Of a DNA stretch of 64,000 nt, positions 8,583-17,078 are shown piece by piece. The first letter of the stretch is position 1; each line of letters opens with the position of its first letter. Under the pieces are notes generated by a model. That model saw only the letters and a program-made list of their open reading frames with translations. It was not told the origin of the DNA and searched no databases. Origin of the DNA: Bradyrhizobium sp. RD5-C2 (GTDB taxonomy: Bacteria > Pseudomonadota > Alphaproteobacteria > Rhizobiales > Xanthobacteraceae). The position numbers were made by a program, and so were the translations under genes. The stretch spans positions 153,817 through 217,816 of the forward strand of contig NZ_BOVL01000056.1 of assembly GCF_019972155.1 (NCBI RefSeq), written 5' to 3'.

Positions 8583-9783
8583 AGGCGCGCCAGTCGTAGA
8601 TCCAGTCCTGCCGCGCCAGCATGCGCTGCGGACCGATGGCGCGGATCGCGAGATCGCGCGCGATCGCCAAGGGTCCGCTCAAATGATAGATGCGGCCCTG
8701 CTGCCGCGCCATACGCTGCACCTTCAGCACGCGGCCGCGCCGCATCTCGGCGTAGCGCTTCAACGCGGCGGGAATGCCTGCGGTGTTTTCGCCGGTGCAG
8801 TCGGCCAGGGCCTTGGCGAGCACGGCCGCATCCTCGATCGCCATGCCGGCGCCTTGCGCGGCAAACGGCAGCATCGCATGCGCGGCGTCGCCGAGCAGTG
8901 TCACCGCGCCTTCGCTCCAGCGGCCGATGTCGGGCAGGGTGAACAGCGCCCATTTGCGCCAGCCGTCGACCGCGCCGATCAGCATCCGCGCCGTGGCGGG
9001 CCAGCGTGCGGTGGCGAACGCGCCCTTGATCTCGTTGATGTCGCCCGGCGCGCTCCAGCCCGGCCGGTTCCAGGTGCCTGACACGATCGCGACCACGTTG
9101 ACCTGGCGCCCGGCCGAGATCGGATAGGCCACGAGATGCGCGTCCGGCCCCATCCACAACTGCACGCGCGGTGCGGTGTATTCACGCGGCAGGGCGGTCG
9201 CGTCCAGCGTGCCGCGCCAGGCGATCAGGCCGGAGAATTGCGGTTGTACATCCGGAAACAAATGTCCACGGACCGACGACCAGATGCCGTCTGCGCCGAT
9301 CAGCGCAACCGCCAATTCCTCCTGCCGTGCGTTGCCGCGGCGCTGCACCACCGTCAGGCCCTTGGCATGCTTGGTCACGTCCTCGAACTGGCAGCCGAGC
9401 CGCAGGTCGATATCGGGATGCTCATTGACGGCGGCCTGCAACGCGGCCTGCAGATCGGCGCGGTGGATCACCCAATAGGGGGCGCCGGCGCGGAACTCGG
9501 CGGCGTGGCCGAGCGGCATCCGTGCGATCTCGCCACCGGCCCGCGCGCTCAGGATGTTGACGGATTCCGGCGTGACTGCGCGGCGCGCAAGCGGTTCCTT
9601 GAGCCCAAGCTCGACCAGGATGCGGCTCGCATTGGGAGAGAGCTGGATTCCGGCACCGGCTTCCTCGAGCCGCTCGGCCTTCTCCAGCACGACGACACGA
9701 AAGCCTTGTGCCGCCAGGGTCAGCGACGCCGTCAGTCCCCCGATCCCTGCGCCGGCAACGATGACGGTTCGCGTCAGCGCCAC
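8581..9783 (-). CDS. FAD-dependent monooxygenase (salicylate / 3-hydroxybenzoate hydroxylase type)
   Basis: Class A flavoprotein monooxygenase of 400 aa. It shows the N-terminal FAD fingerprint AGAGIGGL near residues 10-17, the DG motif GADGIWSSVR mid-protein and the GD motif LLGDAAHAMLPFAAQG near residues 290-305, the three hallmarks of the PHBH/salicylate hydroxylase fold. The expected reaction is NAD(P)H-dependent hydroxylation of an aromatic ring. A zinc-finger gene lies immediately upstream on the same strand, with 7 nt between them, so the two are probably cotranscribed. The substrate cannot be assigned from sequence; no ring-cleavage genes are adjacent. Confidence 0.88.
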   Translation of the reverse strand: MALTRTVIVAGAGIGGLTASLTLAAQGFRVVVLEKAERLEEAGAGIQLSPNASRILVELGLKEPLARRAVTPESVNILSARAGGEIARMPLGHAAEFRAGAPYWVIHRADLQAALQAAVNEHPDIDLRLGCQFEDVTKHAKGLTVVQRRGNARQEELAVALIGADGIWSSVRGHLFPDVQPQFSGLIAWRGTLDATALPREYTAPRVQLWMGPDAHLVAYPISAGRQVNVVAIVSGTWNRPGWSAPGDINEIKGAFATARWPATARMLIGAVDGWRKWALFTLPDIGRWSEGAVTLLGDAAHAMLPFAAQGAGMAIEDAAVLAKALADCTGENTAGIPAALKRYAEMRRGRVLKVQRMARQQGRIYHLSGPLAIARDLAIRAIGPQRMLARQDWIYDWRA

Positions 9784-9790
9784 GGGGCGG

Positions 9791-10036
9791 TCAGGCGACC
9801 TTGTCTTTCAGCACGCATTCCGGCGGCCGTGCTTCGCCGGCGGCGAGGTCGGATGCGAAGCGATACAGCGTCGAGCAGTACGGGCAGATGATCTCGCTGT
9901 CGTTGCCGAGGTCGAGGAACACGTGCGGATGGTCGAACGGAGGGTTGGCGCCCACGCACATGAACTCCTGCGACCCGATCTCGATCACCGAGACACCGGC
10001 ATCGTTATGGAAGTGCGGGACGACGTGGTCGGACAT
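9791..10036 (-). CDS. zinc-finger (CHCC-type) domain protein
   Basis: 81-aa cytoplasmic protein resembling the zf-CHCC family, whose mitochondrial relative is the NDUFS6 accessory subunit of complex I. The metal-ligand pattern can be followed: FMCVG near residue 26, HPHVFLDLG near 37-45, and CPYCSTLY near 52. Start ATG (MSDHVV) has AAGGTGAG five bases upstream. It is upstream of, and 7 nt from, the flavoprotein monooxygenase, an arrangement that suggests one transcript without an obvious functional link. The role in Bradyrhizobium-type bacteria is inferred only from family resemblance. Confidence 0.82.
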   Translation of the reverse strand: MSDHVVPHFHNDAGVSVIEIGSQEFMCVGANPPFDHPHVFLDLGNDSEIICPYCSTLYRFASDLAAGEARPPECVLKDKVA

Positions 10037-10285
10037 ATTCTCACCTTGGTAGCAACGATGGGCAGACGCAATCAACTGCATGCGGCATCGCGAAATGCCG
10101 CGCACCATACTGGCGGGAACAGTTGATTCCTAGAGCCCCGATGGCTCATTTGCTCATGCAAATTCGACACAATCTTGTCGTCCCAGAGAAGCCCTTCTTT
10201 GGTCGGAGCCGTTGTGTCGCAAAAACGGCACACTATTTCCAAGGCCAACTGAACAAGACGAATTAAACTTGAGGTTTCCAGCGGA

Positions 10286-11419
10286 ATGAACGGAGTGCGC
10301 CTCAGTCTGGCGGTGGCCGGCCTGGCAGCAAGCGCTGCCGTGGGCGCGGCCATTTGGCCGCACGCCCGGGACGCCGGCACAGTGCTGTCAGCGCGGAACG
10401 ATCCGGCTGCGCTCGCCGACCTCAGGCTCAATTCCGTCCTGCGCAACAACCCGGCGTTGGTATCGGACAATATCGAGGCGGCACTCGCTTCGGGAGATGC
10501 CGATCTTGCGACCAGCTTCGTCGCGCTCGCAAGCGAGCAGAACATCGCGCTCAGTGATGAACTCACAAAGCGTGTCGACGACGCGCGCGCCGAGCAGTCC
10601 TCCGCCACGCATTTCGCCAAGGGATTTGCCACCGGCCTCGTGACCGGCAATGCCGACGATGTCGCAAGCCTCTCCGGCACGGTCGCAGGCGACCTGTTCG
10701 TGTTCGGTGACGTCAGGGACGTCGTGCGCGAGGGCAAGCATCTCGTGATGGGCGAGGATACCGACCAACTGGTGCTCGGCCTTGCGGCCGCCGGGCTCGC
10801 CGTGACCGCGGCCACCTATGTGTCGATCGGCGGCGCCGCGCCGCTGCGCGCCGGACTGACGCTGGTCAAGGATACGCGCAAGGCCGGACGGCTGAGCGAG
10901 GGGATGATCGAATGGGCCGGGCGCTCGACCCGCGAGGTGGTCGATCAGCCGGCGCTCCGTGAGGCGGTCGCGTCCGGCTCGGTGCTGCGGCCGGCGGAAA
11001 CTGCAACCGCGATCCGCGCGGCATTCCGCGCCGAGAAGGCCGGCGCGCTGGTGCGCGTCGCCAAGGACGTCGGGCGTATCGGCGAGGCGGCCGGGGTTCG
11101 TGCTGCGCGCGACACGCTGAAGGTCGCGGAGAATCCGCAGGAGATCGCGCGCGCGGCCCGCATCGCGGAGACGAAGGGCGGCCAGACCCGCGCAATCATC
11201 AAGCTGCTCGGCCGCGGCGCGCTGCTGCTGGCGGCCGGTACATTCAATCTCACGATGTGGCTGTTCGGCGCGCTGCTCGCGCTGTTCGGCTTCCTGTCGT
11301 CGATCAAGGCCACCACCGAGCGAGCCACGGCATGGTGGCTCAGACGCAGCAAGGCGCTGCGCCTGAAGCGGCAGATGGCTGCCCAGGCTACCTTGGCGAG
11401 TATGCCCGCCCAAGGCTAA
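10286..11419 (+). CDS. hypothetical membrane protein
   Basis: 377 aa, no recognised family. An N-terminal hydrophobic segment (SLAVAGLAASAAVGAAIW) may be a signal anchor, a second hydrophobic stretch lies near residues 155-180 (LVLGLAAAGLAVTAATYVSIGGAA), and a third near residues 310-340 (LLLAAGTFNLTMWLFGALLALFGFL). Between them are charged, probably helical regions. The C-terminus is basic (WWLRRSKALRLKRQM). The start has GAGGTTTCCAGCGGA upstream. It stands alone; the next gene encodes an alpha/beta hydrolase in the same direction, 71 nt away. Function unknown. Confidence 0.7.
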   Translation: MNGVRLSLAVAGLAASAAVGAAIWPHARDAGTVLSARNDPAALADLRLNSVLRNNPALVSDNIEAALASGDADLATSFVALASEQNIALSDELTKRVDDARAEQSSATHFAKGFATGLVTGNADDVASLSGTVAGDLFVFGDVRDVVREGKHLVMGEDTDQLVLGLAAAGLAVTAATYVSIGGAAPLRAGLTLVKDTRKAGRLSEGMIEWAGRSTREVVDQPALREAVASGSVLRPAETATAIRAAFRAEKAGALVRVAKDVGRIGEAAGVRAARDTLKVAENPQEIARAARIAETKGGQTRAIIKLLGRGALLLAAGTFNLTMWLFGALLALFGFLSSIKATTERATAWWLRRSKALRLKRQMAAQATLASMPAQG

Positions 11420-11440
11420 GCTTGCGGTCGCCGGTCGATC

Positions 11441-11473
11441 GCAAATCCCAAGTCTCAAATCCCAAGTCTCAAG
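11441..11473 (+). repeat. short tandem repeat, AAATCCCAAGTCTC x2
   Basis: Two direct copies of a 14-nt unit lie in the leader of the alpha/beta hydrolase gene, ending about 18 nt before its ATG. Too short to classify; possibly replication slippage. Confidence 0.5.
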
Positions 11474-11490
11474 AAAAAACGGAATCGAAG

Positions 11491-12243
11491 ATGCCGAGTT
11501 TCCACCACGGCGATGTTGAGATTGCCTATATCGACGAAGGCGCGGGCGAACCGATCGTGCTGGTGCACGGCTTTGCCTCGAGCAAGAACGTCAACTGGAT
11601 CTATCCAACCTGGGTCTCGGAGCTCGTCAAGGCCGGCCGGCGCGTGATCGCGCTCGACAATCGCGGCCACGGCGAATCCGCCAAGCTCTACGACGCCGCG
11701 CAGTACGAGATCGCGATCATGGCAAGCGACGTGATCGCGCTGATGGATCATCTCGGAATCGCACGCGCCGACATCATGGGCTATTCGCTGGGCTCGCGGA
11801 TGACGGCGATCCTGGCGCGCGAGAATTCCAATCGGGTGCGTTCGGCGATCCTCGGTGGCATCGGCATCGGGCTGATCGAGGGCGGCGGTCCCGGCGAGGC
11901 GGTCGCGCTGGCGCTGGAGGCGCCGTCGCTCGACGATGTCACCGATCCGGTCGGTCGCACGTTTCGCGCCTTCGCCGATCAGACCCGTTCCGACCGCCGC
12001 GCGCTCGCCGCCTGCCTGCGCGGCTCACGCCGCCTGATGACGCGCGAGGAGGCCGCCGGGATCGGCGTGCCGGTTCTGATCGCAGTCGGCAGCAAGGACG
12101 AGATCGCGGGCTCGGCGTCAGCGCTCGGCCGGATCATTCCGGGGTCGCAGGTGCTCGACATTCCGAACCGCGACCACATGCGGGCGGTCGGTGACAAGGT
12201 CTACAAGACCGGCGTCATCGACTTCCTGTCGCATCGAAAATAG
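11491..12243 (+). CDS. alpha/beta hydrolase
   Basis: 250-aa cytoplasmic hydrolase of the alpha/beta fold. Visible features are the oxyanion-region LVHGFASS (about residues 25-32), the nucleophile elbow GYSLGS (about 96-101), an acidic residue in VGSKDEI and the catalytic His in NRDHMRAVGD near residue 228. The ATG (MPSFHHGD) starts right where similarity to the fold begins; the ribosome binding site is weak (CGGAATCG). Its 3' end overlaps the oppositely oriented membrane-protein gene by 126 nt. Ester or lactone substrates are possible; no specific substrate can be named. Confidence 0.88.
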   Translation: MPSFHHGDVEIAYIDEGAGEPIVLVHGFASSKNVNWIYPTWVSELVKAGRRVIALDNRGHGESAKLYDAAQYEIAIMASDVIALMDHLGIARADIMGYSLGSRMTAILARENSNRVRSAILGGIGIGLIEGGGPGEAVALALEAPSLDDVTDPVGRTFRAFADQTRSDRRALAACLRGSRRLMTREEAAGIGVPVLIAVGSKDEIAGSASALGRIIPGSQVLDIPNRDHMRAVGDKVYKTGVIDFLSHRK

Positions 12244-13656
12244 CTCGTCGGAATCGCTCTCGGCATCGTCCTTGGCGAAGGCGCGCGCCGCCGCGATCAG
12301 CACCACGAAGGTCGCAACCCACACCATGCGCGCGCCGTAGCGGTCGTGCGGACCCGAGATCACGCCGCAGACGACGGCATTGCCGAGCAGAGCGAACGTC
12401 ACCGTGCCCGCCAGCAGTGTCAGATCGTCGAGCCGCCGCTGCCACAGTCCGCGGCCGAACAGGATCACGACCAGCAGCATCGAGCCGAACGCGACCGGCA
12501 TGTGGATGCGGTTGATCGTGGTGAAGTCGAGGGCCCATTGTTGTTGCCGCGCGGCGCGCATCGGCGCGACCTGCTTGGGAATATAGCGCCCGATGATGCC
12601 GTAGGTGTGCGGGATCCAGCCCGAGGAGCCTTCGCCGGTCGCGACATCCAACAGCTGGTCGGCGGTCGCTTTCAGCGCCGCCTTGGCCTGCCATGTCGGA
12701 TATTCGGCCAGCGAGCGCGCCACGATGTGGCCCATCTCGTCGTTCAGTCCCTGAAAGCGGCCGAGGGTGTTGAACATGCTGTGACCCCACAGGAAGTCGT
12801 CGGCGGTCGGCGGCAGCTCGTCGCGATAGGGGCAGAGCTTCAGGTTCTCCTTGGCGCAATGATCGCGCAGATATTGCGCGACGATGCCATCCTGCAGCAT
12901 GCGGCCGAAGGCGACGCCATAGCCGCCGGGTGTCCAGGCAAGCTGTCCCGACAGCGCAAAGTTCGCCGCCAGCAGCATCACGGCGCCGGTGACGATGGTC
13001 AGGCTGCCCTGCACGAGCCCCGCGACCGGGACGCGGCGGCCGAGCCATGGACGCAGCATCCAGCCGATGCAGCACAGGCCGAGCAGCACCGCGAGCGTCG
13101 CGCTATGCGTGGCAGCGGAAAACGCGACAAATCCAAACAGCACCGCCTTCTCCAGGGTCGAGATCCTGTCGCCGTGCAGGATGAGGACGTAGAGCGCGAG
13201 CACCGCAAGGCCGGCGAAGATGTCGGTCAGCAGCATGCTGGCGAGCCAGGGCAGGGCGGTGGTTGCGATCAGCGCAAGGCTGATCGCAATCAGCCGGACC
13301 GGCCGGGCGAGCTCGAGCATGCGCAGGGTCAGCTGCAGGATCCACAGCGTCGCCAGGGTCTGGATCCCGAGGTTGAGCCAGAAGCCCGATGTCTCACCGA
13401 CGTGCAGGTAGATGCCGAACACCGTGGACCGGCTTGGCACCAGATAGCCCTCGTACCAGCGCGCCAGATAGCCGCCGGTATCCCATTGGAGCAGCGGATA
13501 GCCGTTCCAGAAGGCAGGCGCGAGCAGCAGGAGGGGAATGGCAATGGTGGCGATCCAGACCGACCGTGCATCGGTCAGGCGCCCTCGTAACGTCTGGGTA
13601 TTGATGGTATTTCCCCCCCCCCTTTTTATTGGGGCCGACCATGCCCAAAACCACAC
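12118..13656 (-). CDS. polytopic membrane protein, glycosyltransferase-C-like hypothetical
   Basis: About 512 aa with roughly 9-11 hydrophobic helices, an early short loop with NGYPLLQWDTGGYLARW, and a long loop near the middle containing DHCAKENLKLCPYRDELPP, which holds two cysteines. The layout (TM helix, acidic first loop, many helices) recalls GT-C family mannosyl- or arabinosyltransferases, but no catalytic motif can be proved. The start is uncertain: the GTG at 13656 is used here. Just downstream lies a run of ten G residues that determines which upstream start is in frame. The last 40 or so residues are read from DNA that also encodes the alpha/beta hydrolase on the other strand. Confidence 0.65.
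   Translation of the reverse strand: MWFWAWSAPIKRGGGNTINTQTLRGRLTDARSVWIATIAIPLLLLAPAFWNGYPLLQWDTGGYLARWYEGYLVPSRSTVFGIYLHVGETSGFWLNLGIQTLATLWILQLTLRMLELARPVRLIAISLALIATTALPWLASMLLTDIFAGLAVLALYVLILHGDRISTLEKAVLFGFVAFSAATHSATLAVLLGLCCIGWMLRPWLGRRVPVAGLVQGSLTIVTGAVMLLAANFALSGQLAWTPGGYGVAFGRMLQDGIVAQYLRDHCAKENLKLCPYRDELPPTADDFLWGHSMFNTLGRFQGLNDEMGHIVARSLAEYPTWQAKAALKATADQLLDVATGEGSSGWIPHTYGIIGRYIPKQVAPMRAARQQQWALDFTTINRIHMPVAFGSMLLVVILFGRGLWQRRLDDLTLLAGTVTFALLGNAVVCGVISGPHDRYGARMVWVATFVVLIAAARAFAKDDAESDSDELFSMRQEVDDAGLVDLVTDRPHVVAVRNVEHLRPRNDPAER
13613..13622 (-). repeat. homopolymeric G10 tract in the 5' end of a membrane-protein gene
   Basis: Ten consecutive C on the + strand (G on the coding strand), next to five A/T bases. 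An ATG about 16 nt upstream of the tract (start of MVGPNKK) would be in frame with the membrane protein if the tract had 9 or 12 residues, but not with the 10 present. Confidence 0.7.
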
Positions 13657-13838
13657 TCGGTACGAAATCCGCCAATAGTTGCAGAAGCACGGCTTGATTT
13701 CGGCAAAATCCCGACCAACTCCCCTAGACGTCGGCCCGGGGCCGTTCGGCTGGGGTTTACCGTACCGAGCCTTCCCGGGACGCGCTGGGGTCACCGTGCT
13801 ATAACGCACATCAGAACAACCGAATTGCGAGAGCAGCT

Positions 13839-14666
13839 ATGGCAGTTCATCAGGTCAATCCGCAGGGGAGCAAGCTGGCGGCGCTCGATCCGATCTGGGA
13901 TCGAATCCGCGGCGAGGCGGAAGACATCCTGCGGCGCGAGCCGGAGCTCGCATCCTTCATCTATGCGACCGTGCTGCATCATGAGCGCCTGGAAGATTCC
14001 GTGGTCCATCGCATTGCCGAGCGGCTCGATCACGCCGCGCTGTCGGGCGACCTGATCCGCCAGACCTTTGGCGAGGCATTGCGCGATGAGCCCGATATCG
14101 GCAACGCCTTCCGCGCCGATCTCGTCGCCGTCTATGACCGCGATCCCGCGACCTCGCGCTTCATCGATCCCTTGCTCTACTTCAAGGGCTTCCACGCGCT
14201 GCAGACCCATCGTCTCGCGCACTGGCTCTATCAGAAGGGTCGCAAGGATTTTGCCTTCTACCTGCAGAGCCGCTCGTCGGCGGTGTTCCAGACCGACATC
14301 AATCCGGCGGCCAGGATCGGCCGCGGCATCTTCCTCGACCATGCCACCGGTTTCGTCTGCGGCGAGACCGCCGTCATCGACGACGATGTCTCGATCCTGC
14401 ATGGCGTCACGCTCGGCGGCACCGGCAAGGAGAACGAGGATCGCCATCCGAAGATCCGCCACGGCGTGCTGATCGGCGCCGGCGCCAAGATCCTCGGCAA
14501 TATCGAGATCGGTCATTGCGCGCGCATCGCGGCGGGCTCCGTCGTGGTCAAGCCCGTGCCGCACAACGTCACGGTTGCGGGCGTGCCGGCGAAAATCGTC
14601 GGCGAGGCCGGCTGTGCCGAGCCGTCGCGCACCATGGACCAGATGCTCAACGCGATCGGGCTTTGA
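13839..14666 (+). CDS. cysE: serine O-acetyltransferase
   Basis: Cytoplasmic first enzyme of cysteine synthesis: acetyl-CoA plus L-serine gives O-acetylserine. At 275 aa it matches the usual CysE length. An N-terminal helical domain (residues 1-145, with HHERLEDSV and DPATSRFIDPLLYFKGFHALQTHR) precedes the left-handed beta-helix with hexapeptide repeats. Catalytic-region motifs are FLDHATGFVCGETAVI and HGVTLGGTGKENEDRHPKI. The ATG has GCGAGAGCAGCT upstream. It is divergent from the membrane-protein gene and followed by a DUF3126 gene in the same direction 138 nt later, an order common in rhizobia. Confidence 0.96.
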   Translation: MAVHQVNPQGSKLAALDPIWDRIRGEAEDILRREPELASFIYATVLHHERLEDSVVHRIAERLDHAALSGDLIRQTFGEALRDEPDIGNAFRADLVAVYDRDPATSRFIDPLLYFKGFHALQTHRLAHWLYQKGRKDFAFYLQSRSSAVFQTDINPAARIGRGIFLDHATGFVCGETAVIDDDVSILHGVTLGGTGKENEDRHPKIRHGVLIGAGAKILGNIEIGHCARIAAGSVVVKPVPHNVTVAGVPAKIVGEAGCAEPSRTMDQMLNAIGL

Positions 14667-14804
14667 TTTCATTCGCTTTCTGATCGGTACCGCGCTTTAG
14701 CCTGTGCGCAACATCACGTCGCCAAAGCCTGAAAAGGCTCTGGCGATCTTTGCCGTCTCGTCCTAAAACTCCCCCGAAAATCATCGACCCGATTGGAGAC
14801 GGCT

Positions 14805-15023
14805 GTGGACGTACAGGAAGTCAGGAAGCTCGACGCGTATCTCAAACGCGTGTTCAGCAATCCCAAGATCCGCGTGGTGCCGCGGCCCAAGAAGGACGAC
14901 TCGGCCGAGGTCTATATCGGCGAGGAGTTCATCGGCGTGCTGTTCGTCGACGACGAGGACGATGATCGCTCGTTCCAGTTCCAGATGGCCATCCTGGAAG
15001 AAGATCTGGGCGACCAGGGCTGA
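14805..15023 (+). CDS. DUF3126 family protein
   Basis: 72-aa acidic cytoplasmic protein, a conserved alphaproteobacterial family of unknown function often found after cysE. The sequence VRKLDAYLKRVFSNPKIRVVPRPKKDDSAEVYIG is followed by a very acidic DDEDDDRSF and a closing AILEEDLG. A GTG start is chosen because TTGGAGACGGCT gives a well-spaced ribosome binding site; a TTG four codons upstream is less likely because it overlaps that site. Confidence 0.85.
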   Translation: MDVQEVRKLDAYLKRVFSNPKIRVVPRPKKDDSAEVYIGEEFIGVLFVDDEDDDRSFQFQMAILEEDLGDQG

Positions 15024-15033
15024 ACAGCCTAAG

Positions 15034-15086
15034 GCCGTCATTGCGAGGAGCCCGCGGAGCGCGCGTCGCTCCGGCGCAATGACGGC
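15034..15086. repeat. inverted repeat, perfect 12-bp arms (GCCGTCATTGCG)
   Basis: GCCGTCATTGCG at 15034-15045 pairs perfectly with CGCAATGACGGC at 15075-15086, around a GC-rich 29-nt loop. It lies between the stops of two convergent genes. It resembles the CGTCATTGCGAGGAGC-type dispersed repeat of Bradyrhizobium and can also act as a bidirectional terminator, although no T-run follows. Confidence 0.65.
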
Positions 15087-15087
15087 G

Positions 15088-15798
15088 TTACCCCTTCGCG
15101 CTATGCATCTGCGCGGAGAGGCGGTTCATCGCGGTGGCGATGTCGCGCCATTGCGCCAGCCAGCTGCGCGGAAAGCGGAAGGTCAGGTCGGCGCCCTCGA
15201 TGCGCTGCTCACTCAGGCACATGCCGGGCGTCGACGTGTCGCGCGTGCAGCGCGCGATCAGCTGCGGCTCGGTCGCGGTGAACAGGTCCTCGCCGCCGTA
15301 GGGCGTGCCGTCGCGGAACGCGCGTGCCGTCAGGCCGTCATCGGAATTCGCCCGCTCGTCGAGATAGCGCGGATAGATCGTGCGCAGCCGCATGTCCGGC
15401 GCGAGTGAATCGTGGTGTGCCGCAATCGACACGAAGATCCTGTCGATCGGCTGCACCTTGTCCTCGACGGTCTCGGCGCTGTAGTGCTTCGGCGCGGCAG
15501 GCGCCTCCAGCGACGGATAGAGGAAGCTCAGATCGACGCGCTCCTGCGGCCCGGAATGGCGCTGGATCTTCATGCGCACCGCCATGGTCGGCACGTTGAA
15601 CAGCGTGCCGCCGACGCTCACCGGCAGCCGCGACGGATCGCTGGGCGGCACGGTCGTATAGGTCGGCCACAACAGATAGGCGACGAGGGCAATCGCACCG
15701 GCCGCGATGACCGCCGAGGCGATGATCGGAACGAGATGCGCGCGCGGATTGCGGCGGGTGTCGCGGGCGAGATGCTGGGCAGTCGAGAGTAGCGTCAT
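15088..15798 (-). CDS. hypothetical membrane-anchored protein
   Basis: 236 aa from the ATG used here; a GTG 18 codons upstream is also possible, and neither has a good ribosome binding site. A basic N-terminal segment (ARDTRRNPRAH) precedes one transmembrane helix (VPIIASAVIAAGAIALVAYLLWP), and the rest, about 180 residues, is probably periplasmic. It includes two cysteines (RCTRDTSTPGMC) that may form a disulfide and the segment PSDPSRLPVSVGGTLFNVPTMAVRM. No known domain is recognised. Convergent with DUF3126. Confidence 0.7.
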   Translation of the reverse strand: MTLLSTAQHLARDTRRNPRAHLVPIIASAVIAAGAIALVAYLLWPTYTTVPPSDPSRLPVSVGGTLFNVPTMAVRMKIQRHSGPQERVDLSFLYPSLEAPAAPKHYSAETVEDKVQPIDRIFVSIAAHHDSLAPDMRLRTIYPRYLDERANSDDGLTARAFRDGTPYGGEDLFTATEPQLIARCTRDTSTPGMCLSEQRIEGADLTFRFPRSWLAQWRDIATAMNRLSAQMHSAKG

Positions 15799-16018
15799 GA
15801 GCGAGGCAAACAGCAGACCGGGAGTGGCCGAATCACCTTCCGAATATGCCACGTGACGCGGAATTTCCGTACGAATCCAATGGAATCCCGCAGCGATTGG
15901 TCATGCGCAAACGCCGCGCCTGGTGTCCTCGGTTAACCTTTCCTTAAGGATGATGTGGCGGCCCACCGCCAATTCTGCGAAGCAGGTGTGAGTGGCCTGT
16001 TGCGTAGCGGAAGTCCCG

Positions 16019-16348
16019 ATGTCGCCCGATACCTTGAATTCCCTGTTCTCGCTCTTCATTGGCTTCGCGCTCGCCGGCGCATTGGCCAGCGGTTATCAGG
16101 CGATGGCGGAGCGTCCGGCCGGCTTCGGCCTGCTGCAGGAGGGCGTGGCGCCAAGGACCTTCGCCGCGGTCCCGTTTCTCGTCTTCGCCGCACCGTTCAT
16201 CATCATGCGCAACACGCTGCGCGGTGCGCGCATCGAGCGCCGCCGCTTCGAGTTCGTGATGATGGCAACCGTCATCTCCGGCTTCTGGAGCCTGATGTCG
16301 GGCACCTTCTTTGTGATGACGCTGCGCGCTGCCGGCGTGATCGGGTGA
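16019..16348 (+). CDS. small polytopic membrane protein, conserved hypothetical
   Basis: 109 aa with about three hydrophobic helices: LFSLFIGFALAGALASGYQAM, FAAVPFLVFAAPFIIM and FVMMATVISGFWSLMSGTFFVMTL. A basic cytoplasmic loop (RNTLRGARIERRRFEF) separates the last two. The ATG is preceded by GCGGAAGTCCCG. It is 109 nt upstream of the gamma-carbonic anhydrase gene in the same direction, but the gap argues for separate promoters. Function unknown. Confidence 0.72.
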   Translation: MSPDTLNSLFSLFIGFALAGALASGYQAMAERPAGFGLLQEGVAPRTFAAVPFLVFAAPFIIMRNTLRGARIERRRFEFVMMATVISGFWSLMSGTFFVMTLRAAGVIG

Positions 16349-16457
16349 TCCGATCTTGATCCGCGCCGGATCCTGATCCGTGTCCGGATCATGAGCGTGC
16401 TTGCTTGAAACCACGTCGTCCGCTGTGCCAAGGTCACCTTAATCCAAGGAGACCTTC

Positions 16458-16988
16458 ATGGCGATCTACGAACTCGACGGGCAGGGGCCCGATCTTCCCG
16501 CCGACGGCAGCTACTTCATCGCGGACAACGCCGTTGTGATCGGCAAGGTGCGCCTCAAATCCGCGGCGAGCGTCTGGTTCGGCGCCGTGCTGCGCGGCGA
16601 CAATGAGTGGATCGAGATCGGCGAAGGCTCCAACGTCCAGGACAATTCGACCCTGCATGTCGATCCCGGCTTTCCCCTGACCATCGGCAACAACGTCACG
16701 ATCGGCCACAACGCGATCGTGCACGGCTGCACGCTGGAAGACGGCGTGCTGATCGGGATGGGATCGATCGTGATGAACGGCGCGCGCATCCGGCGCGGCA
16801 GCGTCGTCGGCGCCGGCTCCGTCATCACCGAGGGCAAGGAGTTTCCGGAAAACTCCTTGATCATCGGCGCGCCCGCGCGCGTGGTGCGCACGCTGGACGC
16901 CGCGCAAGCGGAGGCATTGTCGCGGCCGGCGAAGTCCTATGCGATCAGGGGCCCGCAGTACAAAGCCGGGCTGAAGAAGATCGGCTAA
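16458..16988 (+). CDS. gamma-class carbonic anhydrase family protein
   Basis: 176-aa left-handed beta-helix protein of the gamma-carbonic anhydrase/YrdA family; members are cytoplasmic trimers that bind zinc at subunit interfaces. Hexapeptide turns run from about residue 18 to 135. The three expected metal histidines are visible in LHVDPG and in TIGHNAIVHG. Ribosome binding site CCAAGGAGACCTTC is strong. True carbonic anhydrase activity is not guaranteed in this subfamily. Its stop runs directly into a dispersed repeat. Confidence 0.93.
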   Translation: MAIYELDGQGPDLPADGSYFIADNAVVIGKVRLKSAASVWFGAVLRGDNEWIEIGEGSNVQDNSTLHVDPGFPLTIGNNVTIGHNAIVHGCTLEDGVLIGMGSIVMNGARIRRGSVVGAGSVITEGKEFPENSLIIGAPARVVRTLDAAQAEALSRPAKSYAIRGPQYKAGLKKIG

Positions 16989-17059
16989 AGCATGATCCGG
17001 AAAAGTGCGAAGCGGTTTTCCCTGCGACAAACGCGAAGCGTTTGCGCGGAGATCATGCT
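16989..17059. repeat. dispersed repeat, AGCATGATCCGGAAAAGTG type
   Basis: Begins AGCATGATCCGGAAAAGTG and ends with the inverted GATCATGCT, with internal CGAAGCGGTTTTCC and AAACGCGAAGCGTTTGC, a perfect small palindrome. A related copy in the opposite orientation lies at 61407-61452. Such AGCATGATC elements are characteristic of Bradyrhizobium-type genomes. It sits between the convergent carbonic anhydrase and small regulator-like genes and could serve as terminator. Confidence 0.8.
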
Positions 17060-17078
17060 TAGACAAGAACGCTAGTTT

